In this document: positions 24,483 through 32,143 of the stretch, in pieces
How the letters are laid out: each line of letters opens with the position of its first letter
How positions within the stretch are numbered: the first letter of the stretch is position 1
Assembly (NCBI GenBank): GCA_020635815.1
Contig: JACJZB010000005.1
Span: 62,001-126,000 of the forward strand
From: Flavobacteriales bacterium
GTDB taxonomy: Bacteria; Bacteroidota; Bacteroidia; Flavobacteriales_E; Vicingaceae
Length of the DNA stretch: 64,000 nt
Direction: 5' to 3'
The notes under the pieces: generated by a model
What the model was told of the DNA's origin: nothing
The model's input: only the letters and a program-made list of their open reading frames with translations
Database searches by the model: none
Translations under genes and position numbers: made by a program

Positions 24483-25472
24483 ATGACTAGAGTAGCAATA
24501 AATGGTTTTGGAAGAATAGGAAGAATGGTTGCAAGAGTTCTTCAAAATCATCCAGATATAGAATTAGTAGCCATTAATGATTTAACTGACGCTAAAACTT
24601 TAGCTCATTTATTTAAATACGATTCCGTTCATGGTCGTTTTAACGGAACAGTTGAAGCTACGGCTAGTGAAATTATCATCAATGGAAAATCGGTGAAAAT
24701 TACAAGCGAAAAAGACCCTAGTAATTTACCTTGGAAAACTTTAAACGTTGATATTGTAATTGAATCGACTGGTCGATTTTTAACCAAAGATTCAGCTCAA
24801 GCTCATATCAATGCTGGTGCAAAAAAGGTTATTTTATCAGCCCCTCCAAAAAGTGATGATATTTCTACTGTTGTTTTAGGTATTAATGATGAAATTATAA
24901 CTGGTAATGAAAAAATTATTTCTAATGCCTCTTGTACCACAAATGCTGCTGCACCTTTAATTAAAGTTTTACACGATTTTTATCATATTGAAAGTGCCTA
25001 CATCACTACTGTTCACTCCTATACTGGCGATCAATCGCTACACGATTCTCCGCATAAAGACTTAAGGAGAGCAAGAGCTGGAGCCTTATCGATAATACCT
25101 ACAACAACTGGAGCTGCAAAAGCAATTACTAAAATTTTTCCTGATTTAGACAATAAAATTGGTGGTTGTGGTATTCGAGTACCTGTACCAAATGGTTCTT
25201 TAATAGATATTAGCTTAAACTTAAAAGAAGACACTACTGTTGAAGCCATTAATCAAAAATTTAAAGAAGCTTCCGAAACCTATTTAAAAGGTATTTTAGA
25301 ATATACCGAAGACCCTGTAGTTTCTGTTGACATTATTGGAAATACACATTCTTCTATTTTTGATGCTCAATTAACTTCAATTACTGGACACATGGTAAAA
25401 ATTATGGGCTGGTACGATAATGAAGTTGGTTACTCTAATCGTTTGGTTGATTTGATTGTAATATTATCTTAA
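24483..25472 (+). CDS. gap: Glyceraldehyde-3-phosphate dehydrogenase, type I
   Basis: This 329-residue enzyme oxidises glyceraldehyde 3-phosphate to 1,3-bisphosphoglycerate with NAD(P) in glycolysis, or runs the reverse in gluconeogenesis. The Rossmann start is VAINGFGRIGRMVAR. The active-site segment SNASCTTNAAAP carries the catalytic Cys at about 151, and the C-terminal domain has WYDNEVGYSNRLVDL. The ATG at 24483 was chosen because the family begins directly at this glycine-rich strand; an in-frame TTG at 24465 lies inside the -7 box. The second Cys usual in the family (SCTTNC) is Ala here, which is tolerated. It converges with aroA. Confidence 0.96.
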   Translation: MTRVAINGFGRIGRMVARVLQNHPDIELVAINDLTDAKTLAHLFKYDSVHGRFNGTVEATASEIIINGKSVKITSEKDPSNLPWKTLNVDIVIESTGRFLTKDSAQAHINAGAKKVILSAPPKSDDISTVVLGINDEIITGNEKIISNASCTTNAAAPLIKVLHDFYHIESAYITTVHSYTGDQSLHDSPHKDLRRARAGALSIIPTTTGAAKAITKIFPDLDNKIGGCGIRVPVPNGSLIDISLNLKEDTTVEAINQKFKEASETYLKGILEYTEDPVVSVDIIGNTHSSIFDAQLTSITGHMVKIMGWYDNEVGYSNRLVDLIVILS

Positions 25473-25495
25473 TAAGAAAACCTCTTAATCACATA

Positions 25496-26806
25496 TTATT
25501 CATCTGACCATTTCAAGTGATCGAATGAATTAAACCCAACACCTCCTAAATCTTTCCAAAAATCGGGATAAGATTTTACTACAACATCCTCATCATTAAT
25601 TGTAATTGGAGCAATCAAAGCTAATGGTGCAAAAGCCATTGCCATACGGTGGTCTTCGTAGGTGTCGATAAATTTACCATCCCAATCATAAAGATTCCTG
25701 CCTTCGCAGGAAAGACGAGAAAAAGAAGATTGCTTCACTTCGTTGCTCTCCGTTCGCAATGACGGAACAATTCTTAAATCGTCTCCATCAACCTCTACAT
25801 TATAACCCAGTTTGGTTAATTCTTGCTGTAGAGCAAAAATTCTGTCGGTTTCTTTTATGCGTAAAGTTTTTAATCCTGTAAATTTTGCTTCAATATTTAG
25901 TGCTGCACAAGTTACAGCTACAGTTTGGGCAATATCGGGACAGTTTTCGAAATCAAAATTTAATCCTTCGACAGGCTCAGGATGACAATTTTTAATAAGC
26001 TTTACTCCGTTTTCAATAAATTCCGTTTTTACTCCAAAATTTTTATAAATATCTTGAACAACTGCATCGCCTTGTAAGCTGTTTTTTGACAATCCATATA
26101 AATTAATCTCAGCTTCATTTGCCAAAGCAGCTATTCCGTACCAGTAAGAAGCAGAGCTCCAATCGGCTTCCACTACAAAATCTTTCGCCTTATAATAGCC
26201 CTCTTTTACAACAATTGTTTCATCAATCCAATTAACATCCGCTCCAAAATCTTTCATAATCTCAAGTGTCATATTAATATAAGGCTTTGAAATTATTTCG
26301 TTTTTAAACTGAATTGTTAAACCACCTTTAATTTTTGGAGCAATCAACATCAATGCTGAAATATATTGACTACTAACTCCTCCGTCTATTTCAATAGTAT
26401 TTCCTGAAACAAATCCCCCCGTAATTTTTAATGGTGGATAACCTTCATTTTTTAAATACTCAATTTTAGCACCCAAATCCCTTAAAGCATCAACCAATAC
26501 TTTTATTGGGCGTTGTTGCATTCGTTCAGAACCTGTAATTACAAACTCACCGTTTTTTAAAGCTAAATAAGCGGTTAAAAAACGCATCACAGTTCCTGCA
26601 TGACCAACATCAAAAAATTGCTCGTTATTATTAAAAAGAAGTTTATTTAAGGTAACCGTATCTTTTGCAGTTGCTAAATTCTCAACATTAAAAATGTCTT
26701 CACACAAAGCTTTAATAATTAGCACTCGATTACTAATGCTTTTTGAAGCGGTTAAAGCTATACTTCCTTTAATTATTTGATTAGAATGAGATAAAGTAAT
26801 TGCCAT
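25496..26806 (-). CDS. aroA: 3-phosphoshikimate 1-carboxyvinyltransferase (EPSP synthase) with repeat insertions
   Basis: This 436-residue enzyme makes EPSP from shikimate 3-phosphate and PEP in the shikimate pathway. Seen are the N-terminal SKSISNRVLIIKAL, the GHAGTVMRFLTAY loop, SSQYISALMLIAP, RIKETDRIFALQQEL and DTYEDHRMAMAFAP. Two stretches are encoded by dispersed repeats: NCHPEPVEG (about 274-282) and a 25-residue stretch with RTESNEVKQSS and SCEGRNLYDW (about 348-373). Both keep the frame open and lie between conserved blocks, so the enzyme may be active with enlarged loops. The start is directly adjacent to the aroB stop, so the pair is an operon. Confidence 0.95.
   Translation of the reverse strand: MAITLSHSNQIIKGSIALTASKSISNRVLIIKALCEDIFNVENLATAKDTVTLNKLLFNNNEQFFDVGHAGTVMRFLTAYLALKNGEFVITGSERMQQRPIKVLVDALRDLGAKIEYLKNEGYPPLKITGGFVSGNTIEIDGGVSSQYISALMLIAPKIKGGLTIQFKNEIISKPYINMTLEIMKDFGADVNWIDETIVVKEGYYKAKDFVVEADWSSASYWYGIAALANEAEINLYGLSKNSLQGDAVVQDIYKNFGVKTEFIENGVKLIKNCHPEPVEGLNFDFENCPDIAQTVAVTCAALNIEAKFTGLKTLRIKETDRIFALQQELTKLGYNVEVDGDDLRIVPSLRTESNEVKQSSFSRLSCEGRNLYDWDGKFIDTYEDHRMAMAFAPLALIAPITINDEDVVVKSYPDFWKDLGGVGFNSFDHLKWSDE
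25690..25764. repeat. Composite palindromic repeat inserted in frame in aroA
   Basis: Two units adjoin. One is AGATTCCTGCCTTCGCAGGA (25692-25711) with hairpin arms TTCCTGC/GCAGGAA. The other is a segment with TTGCTTCACTTCGTTGC and CCGTTCGCAATGACGG (25729-25764). Both have the form of intergenic repeats widespread in Bacteroidota. The total length keeps aroA in frame and adds about 25 residues before the conserved DTYEDHRMAM motif. Confidence 0.8.
25963..25987. repeat. CCTTCGACAGGCTCAGGATGACA repeat in frame in aroA
   Basis: The segment beginning ATCCTTCGACAGGCTCAGGA has inverted ends ATCCT/AGGAT and continues TGACA. It aligns with 18 of 24 positions to the repeat inside ubiX (54435-54458) and shares its core with the element after tRNA-Leu (21984-22007). 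In aroA it is read on the other strand as CHPEPVEG. Confidence 0.8.
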
Positions 26807-27886
26807 TTATAAAACTGAGTTATAGTAATTTATAGCATCTATTATTTGAGTAAAATTTGCCGAATGATTTATGCTGCCTTCTCCAATTTTATTCAACAAA
26901 GTAAAATTAATTTCATTATTGCTATTTTTCTTGTCGTTTTTCATCAACTCCAATAAGTTATGCACCTTAGTCGTATCAATTTTATTCAGTTTGTAAAAAC
27001 TCAAAATCGTTTCTGAAATTTCTTTCAATTCATCCTCTGGCAATCCTAAAATTTGATGCGACAAAAACGACTCTGCAATCATTCCAATAGCAATTGCTTC
27101 CCCATGCAATAATGGATTATCAGTAGTAAACGAGTAAGTTTCTATGGCATGACCAATGGTATGTCCGAAGTTTAATAGCTTTCGTTCATTCTTTTCTTTT
27201 GGATCTTTTAAAACAATTTCGTTTTTAATTTGAATTGATTTACATATCATTTCGCTCCACTCCTCTCCATCCGACAACATTCCAAATTGCAAATCTTCCC
27301 AATAAGCTTTATCTTTAATTAAGGCGTGTTTCAAAGCCTCAGCATAACCAGACAGCATTTGTCTTTTATCTAATGTTTTTAGAAAATCGGGATATACAAA
27401 AACACCTTTAGGCTCATTAAAAACCCCAATCATGTTTTTCATCCCATCTAAATCCACGCCAGTCTTTCCTCCAACAGAAGCATCAATTTGAGAAAGTAAT
27501 GTGGTTGGAATATTTATAAAATCAATTCCTCTTTTATACGTTGAAGCAATAAATCCTCCCATATCGGTTATCACTCCTCCACCTAAATTTATTAATAACG
27601 AATTTCTATCAGCCTCATATTCAGCCAATGTTTTCCATATTTGAAAACAAATATCAATGGTTTTATTTTCTTCTCCGCTCTCAATTTCTATAATTTCTGC
27701 ACCTTGCAGCAATTCTATATTAGAAATTAATAATGATGCACAATGGTGCAAGGTATTTTCATCAACCAATAAAAATATTTTATGATTTACATAAGGATTC
27801 AATGAAATGTTTAACACATCAAACACTGCATCTCCAACATAAACTTCAGTATTAGTAGTTGTAAATTTTTGTAGGTTTTCAATCAT
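26807..27886 (-). CDS. aroB: 3-dehydroquinate synthase
   Basis: This 359-residue enzyme, using the ATG at 27884-27886, closes DAHP to 3-dehydroquinate with NAD and a divalent metal. An in-frame GTG 12 codons upstream gives a hydrophobic extension and was not chosen. Visible motifs are EIESGEENKTID, NLGGGVITDMGGFIASTYKR, PTTLLSQIDASVGGKTGVDL, EALKHALI and the metal-binding NFGHTIGHAIETY and LHGEAIAIGM. It ends exactly where aroA starts, so the two shikimate genes are coupled. It is divergent from proline dehydrogenase, an arrangement I recall as common in Flavobacteriia. Confidence 0.96.
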   Translation of the reverse strand: MIENLQKFTTTNTEVYVGDAVFDVLNISLNPYVNHKIFLLVDENTLHHCASLLISNIELLQGAEIIEIESGEENKTIDICFQIWKTLAEYEADRNSLLINLGGGVITDMGGFIASTYKRGIDFINIPTTLLSQIDASVGGKTGVDLDGMKNMIGVFNEPKGVFVYPDFLKTLDKRQMLSGYAEALKHALIKDKAYWEDLQFGMLSDGEEWSEMICKSIQIKNEIVLKDPKEKNERKLLNFGHTIGHAIETYSFTTDNPLLHGEAIAIGMIAESFLSHQILGLPEDELKEISETILSFYKLNKIDTTKVHNLLELMKNDKKNSNNEINFTLLNKIGEGSINHSANFTQIIDAINYYNSVL

Positions 27887-27966
27887 AAAACAAAATTGTA
27901 AAAATATTAGTAAAAATACCACTTTTAAGGTTGAGGAAAATCATAATTTCTTATACTTTCGCATAT

Positions 27967-27974
27967 TATATTTG
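27967..27974 (+). promoter_or_regulatory. -7 box of the proline dehydrogenase gene
   Basis: TATATTTG matches TAnnTTTG, 15 bases before the ATG at 27990. No -33 TTG occurs at the right spacing. Confidence 0.5.
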
Positions 27975-27989
27975 GTAAAAAAATCATAG

Positions 27990-29150
27990 ATGATAAATTT
28001 CAACAATACTGAAGTAGCTTTTAAACAAAAAAGTACTTCTGATTTAAATACAAGCTATTGGTTATTTAAAATTATAGGCTGGAATTGGTTAATTAGTATT
28101 GGCCCAGCGGTATTAGATATTTTACTACCCTTATGGTTTCCGATTCCAATTATAAAAGCAACTATTTTTAAGCATTTCTGTGGAGGCGAAAGTATAGAAG
28201 ATTGTGATAAAACCATTATTAGTCTAGGATCTCAAAATGTTAAAACTATATTAGACTATTCGGTAGAAGGTAAAGAAGATGAACCCGTTTTTGATGCTAA
28301 CGTAGAAGAAGCTTTAAAGGCCTTGCATGTTGCAAAGTCAAACCCTTTAATTCCTTTCTCTGTATTTAAAACAACCGGATTTGGTCGTTTTGCATTGTTA
28401 GAAAAGCTGAATGCTAAAAAAGAACTTTCTCTTTCAGAAAAGGATGAATTTGAAAGAGTTAGAAATAGAATTAACACCATTTGCGAAACTGCACACAGCG
28501 TTGGCGTTCCTATTTTTATTGATGCTGAAGAAACATGGATACAAGATGTAATTGATGATTTAGCTCTTGAAATGATGCGGAAATTTAATCAAGATAAAGC
28601 TGTTGTCTATAATACTGCTCAACTTTACCGTTGGGATAGAATTGAATATTTAAAAGATTTATTATCAATCGCAGCAAAAGAAAACTTCTATATTGGAATG
28701 AAGTTGGTGAGGGGAGCTTACATCGAAAAAGAAAGAGAAAGAGCAAAAAAGATGGGCTATAAAGACCCTATGCAAAAAGACAAAGAAAGTACAGACAAAG
28801 ATTTTAACTTAGCCCTTAAATTTTGTGTGGAAAATATTGATAGAATTTCAACCTGTTGTGGCTCTCACAATGAAGAAAGCTCTAGTTATTTAATTGAATT
28901 GATGAATCAACATAACATTTCTGTTAATGATGACCGCATTTATTTCGCCCAATTACTAGGGATGAGCGACCATATTAGCATGAATTTATCTGCCGAAAAT
29001 TATAATGTTGCAAAATATGTACCTTATGGTCCTGTTAAAGATGTTACTCCTTATTTAATAAGACGAGCTCAAGAAAATACATCTGTAGCTGGTCAGACTA
29101 GCCGGGAATTATCATTAATTCTTAAAGAAAAAGCGAGAAGAAAAAATTAG
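27990..29150 (+). CDS. Proline dehydrogenase (monofunctional, FAD-dependent)
   Basis: This 386-residue protein belongs to the PRODH beta/alpha-barrel family, which oxidises proline to pyrroline-5-carboxylate and passes electrons to quinone at the inner membrane. Signature segments are IFIDAEETWIQDVIDDLALE, AVVYNTAQLYRWDRIEYLKD, FYIGMKLVRGAYIEKERERA and the substrate-binding tail PYLIRRAQENTSVAGQTSRE. There is no fused P5C dehydrogenase, so the second step must be encoded elsewhere. The length is normal for the Bacteroidota form. It is divergent from aroB. Confidence 0.93.
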   Translation: MINFNNTEVAFKQKSTSDLNTSYWLFKIIGWNWLISIGPAVLDILLPLWFPIPIIKATIFKHFCGGESIEDCDKTIISLGSQNVKTILDYSVEGKEDEPVFDANVEEALKALHVAKSNPLIPFSVFKTTGFGRFALLEKLNAKKELSLSEKDEFERVRNRINTICETAHSVGVPIFIDAEETWIQDVIDDLALEMMRKFNQDKAVVYNTAQLYRWDRIEYLKDLLSIAAKENFYIGMKLVRGAYIEKERERAKKMGYKDPMQKDKESTDKDFNLALKFCVENIDRISTCCGSHNEESSSYLIELMNQHNISVNDDRIYFAQLLGMSDHISMNLSAENYNVAKYVPYGPVKDVTPYLIRRAQENTSVAGQTSRELSLILKEKARRKN

Positions 29151-29226
29151 AAGATAGGTAGTTGAAAGTCAAAAGTTATTTTATTCATCATTTAACTTCA
29201 AACTTAAAACTACATCAATTTTACTT

Positions 29227-29234
29227 TATCTTTG
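29227..29234 (+). promoter_or_regulatory. -7 box four bases before the lnt ATG
   Basis: TATCTTTG matches TAnnTTTG; TTCC and then ATG (29239) follow. No -33 TTG is evident. The spacing predicts a leaderless transcript. Confidence 0.55.
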
Positions 29235-29238
29235 TTCC

Positions 29239-30852
29239 ATGCAAAAATTAAAACTAGCAGGACTAGCTATTCTTAGTGGTTTATTAATGGGGATTTCTTG
29301 GCCAGAAACTGGGAATTTAGCACCTTTATTTTTCCTCGCTCTCGTTCCATTATTGTATATCGAATATACCATTACGCAGAACAAGATTAAGTCTAGAGTT
29401 TTATTCTATTATGCTTACTTAACTTTTTTAACTTTTAACACCTTTACTACTTGGTGGATTTGGTATGCTTCTGATGCTGGAATGATAATGGCAGAGGTGC
29501 TCAACTCTTTATTTATGGCTACCATATTTTTATGGTTTCATAGCATTAAGAAAAAACTTGGTTCTGCAAGGGGATATTTTGCCCTTATTGTTCTTTGGAT
29601 TGGTTTTGAGTGGCTGCATTATAACTGGGATTTATCGCACCCTTGGTCAAGTTTCGGAAATGTATTTGCGAACCACATTAAATTAATTCAATGGTACGAA
29701 TACACTGGCGTTTTTGGCGGTACTTTATGGGTATTATTAATAAACATCTTAATTTTTAATTTAATTCGAAAAATTGTAATTCTTAGCGAACCGATTAAAA
29801 GTCAAATTAAATTAATTAGTACTACAGCATTGTTGATTATAGCTCCAATTACTATTTCATTTATTATTTTCAATAATTACACTGAAGAAGTAAATCCTAT
29901 TGAAGTTGTAATTGTTCAGCCCAACATTGACCCATACACCGAAAAATTTGGGGGAATGAGCGAAGCTCAACAAGTAGATCGAATTTTATCGTTAGCCAAA
30001 GAAAAAACTACTATTAATACCGATTTTGTTATTGCTCCTGAAACCGCAATACCAAGAGGAAGTGAAGAATCTGTTTTAGAACAAAATTATGCTATTCAAG
30101 AAATAAGGCGGTTTTTAAGAAATTTCCCTAATACAAAATTTATTATTGGTGCTAGTACTTATTTAGATTATCCAAAAAGTGAGGAGAAACCCACTCCATC
30201 TGCAAGGAAAGATGAAAGAACTGGAGGTTGGTACGATGCTTTTAACTCTGCTTTACAAATAAGTAATAACGAAGAAATTAAAATTTACCACAAATCTAAA
30301 TTAGTATTAGGTGTTGAAAAATTACCTTTCTCATACTTGTTAAGTCCATTAGAGGATTTTGCTATTGATTTAGGGGGAACTACTGGTAGTTATGGAATAG
30401 AAAAAGAAGCTAAAATCTTTAAAAATGAAAAAGGAAATATTGCTCCTGTTATTTGTTATGAATCTATTTATGGTGATTATGTTACTGATTATATAAACAA
30501 AGGTGCTGATGCGATATTTATTATTACAAATGATGGTTGGTGGGAAGATACGCCTGGCTACAAACAGCATTTAACCTATGCCCAACTTAGGAGTATAGAA
30601 ACAAGAAGAAGCATTGCTAGAAGTGCTAATACTGGAATATCTTGTACCATTAATCAGAAAGGAGAAGTTAAAAACAAAACAGAGTGGTGGAAACAGGCTG
30701 TTGTAAAATCAACAATTAATTTAAATACTAAAACTACCGTTTATACTGAATATGGAGATTATATTGGTAGAACTTCTGCTGCAATTGCTGTTTTACTGCT
30801 ACTTTGGAATATTAGTTTGTATTATAAAAGTAAAGGCCAGTCGTTCGACTAG
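29239..30852 (+). CDS. lnt: Apolipoprotein N-acyltransferase
   Basis: This 537-residue inner-membrane enzyme adds the third acyl chain to lipoproteins. The N-terminal half carries about six membrane helices (for example LAGLAILSGLLMGISW, LVPLLYIEYTI, LLINILIFNLI, ALLIIAPITISFIIF). The periplasmic nitrilase-like half has the expected triad: Glu in APETAIPRG, Lys in YHKSKLVLGVEKLPF and Cys in PVICYESIYGDYV. A final membrane helix ends the protein (AAIAVLLLLWNISLYY). Several lipoproteins in the window would be its substrates. The terminator hairpin overlaps its stop codon. Confidence 0.94.
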   Translation: MQKLKLAGLAILSGLLMGISWPETGNLAPLFFLALVPLLYIEYTITQNKIKSRVLFYYAYLTFLTFNTFTTWWIWYASDAGMIMAEVLNSLFMATIFLWFHSIKKKLGSARGYFALIVLWIGFEWLHYNWDLSHPWSSFGNVFANHIKLIQWYEYTGVFGGTLWVLLINILIFNLIRKIVILSEPIKSQIKLISTTALLIIAPITISFIIFNNYTEEVNPIEVVIVQPNIDPYTEKFGGMSEAQQVDRILSLAKEKTTINTDFVIAPETAIPRGSEESVLEQNYAIQEIRRFLRNFPNTKFIIGASTYLDYPKSEEKPTPSARKDERTGGWYDAFNSALQISNNEEIKIYHKSKLVLGVEKLPFSYLLSPLEDFAIDLGGTTGSYGIEKEAKIFKNEKGNIAPVICYESIYGDYVTDYINKGADAIFIITNDGWWEDTPGYKQHLTYAQLRSIETRRSIARSANTGISCTINQKGEVKNKTEWWKQAVVKSTINLNTKTTVYTEYGDYIGRTSAAIAVLLLLWNISLYYKSKGQSFD

Positions 30853-30859
30853 CCTTTTA
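30832..30859. terminator. Terminator overlapping the end of lnt
   Basis: The arms AAAGGCCAGTCG and CGACTAGCCTTT form a hairpin that includes the last lnt codons and the TAG stop; TTATCTTT follows. It could serve the convergent minus-strand 30884 gene too. Confidence 0.7.
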
Positions 30860-30883
30860 TCTTTATAGAATTCTTTTTAACCG

Positions 30884-32125
30884 CTATTGTTTCATCAACT
30901 TCGTAGAATATACATTTTGCTCTCCATTTATTGAAAGCAAATACATCCCTCTACTTAAAGATAAATTATTCAATTTCAAATTATTACTTCCATTCTCTAA
31001 ATTGAACTTCTTATTTGATACAACACGTCCTCTCACATCATAAAGAATAACATTAACCGTTTCATTTATTGCTGTGATTACATTAAATGAAAATTGATTC
31101 TCTCCAAATACAAACTGATTGACTTCAAATTCATTAGCTCTACAGTTTGTTGCAACAACCTCAAAATAGGTAGTTGTTCCGTTAAAATCAACTTGTTTTA
31201 AACGATAGTAAGTCGTTTTATTAACTTCTTTATCCAAAACAGAGTACGAATTCGTCTCATTACTGTTTCCTGCACCTACAACTGTTTCAAGTTCAAAATA
31301 GACAATCCCATCATAGCTTTTTTCTACAACAAAATAATCATTATTTATTTCAGTTGAAGTCTGCCAATTAATAATTGCTGCGTCTTCTTTACATTCCGCA
31401 TTAAAGCTTAACAACGTTACAGGCAATGGAATGGTTCTATCTACTAAAATCCAAAAGTCAAAAAAGTCAGCAGCAGTAATATTTACATTCGTTACCCTAT
31501 CGTTTGCAGCATCGTTAGTTCCAAACAATAATGCTTCCCAATCTCCAACACCAGTATTCCATCTTTGAGCTTCTAAATTAGCTTCAACCAAAGTATTAGA
31601 ACCTCCTATTTCATTCGCTGTTACACCATCATAACTAAAGGTCATAGAAACAGTTGGTTTTGTTGTGTAGCCATTTGCATTTACTCTCCAAAAACGATCA
31701 ACAACAGTTAATGAATTATCTACTGGAGCAATTAAATCATTGTCCATGTGCGTAACCGTTGAAGGCCATGGTGTATTCATATCTGTTGCAGTTTCATAAG
31801 TAGCAAAAATAACATTTCCTGCACCTGTCCCTGCATTTGTTTTATTCATCGAAAATGGAATTTTAATGTTACTATTGGTTGTCCAAGGAATAGTATAAGT
31901 ACCTGTTGCTGCACCAATATTCCATTTTATAGCATCATTTTCATCTTCCGAACGAATATTCCCCCCTGTTCCTAAAGTTGTTAGTGCGTTGGCATTTGAG
32001 TTGTCAATTACCAAATAAGCACTATTATCAATAACAATAAAACCATTATTATTGATAACAACTCTTGCTTGAGAAAATAAAAGCAACGACGAAAAGGTTG
32101 ATATGATTAAAAATAAATTTTTCAT
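30884..32125 (-). CDS. Secreted protein with T9SS type A sorting domain
   Basis: This 413-residue protein has a signal peptide (ending LLFSQ). The body reads VINNNGFIVIDNSAYLVIDN and then GTGGNIRSEDENDAIKW, as in many Bacteroidota surface proteins of unknown function. A linker domain has the common PLPVTLLSFNAECKEDAAII and WQTSTEINNDYFVVEKSYDG segments found just before type A signals. The C-terminal domain (about 335-413) has VNVILYDVRGRVV and the ending NLSLSRGMYLLSINGEQ ... KLMKQ. The protein should be exported by the T9SS. It lies 18 bp downstream of the tail-fibre-like gene on the same strand, so the two may be co-expressed. Confidence 0.9.
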   Translation of the reverse strand: MKNLFLIISTFSSLLLFSQARVVINNNGFIVIDNSAYLVIDNSNANALTTLGTGGNIRSEDENDAIKWNIGAATGTYTIPWTTNSNIKIPFSMNKTNAGTGAGNVIFATYETATDMNTPWPSTVTHMDNDLIAPVDNSLTVVDRFWRVNANGYTTKPTVSMTFSYDGVTANEIGGSNTLVEANLEAQRWNTGVGDWEALLFGTNDAANDRVTNVNITAADFFDFWILVDRTIPLPVTLLSFNAECKEDAAIINWQTSTEINNDYFVVEKSYDGIVYFELETVVGAGNSNETNSYSVLDKEVNKTTYYRLKQVDFNGTTTYFEVVATNCRANEFEVNQFVFGENQFSFNVITAINETVNVILYDVRGRVVSNKKFNLENGSNNLKLNNLSLSRGMYLLSINGEQNVYSTKLMKQ

Positions 32126-32143
32126 AATAATCTATTTTTACAA

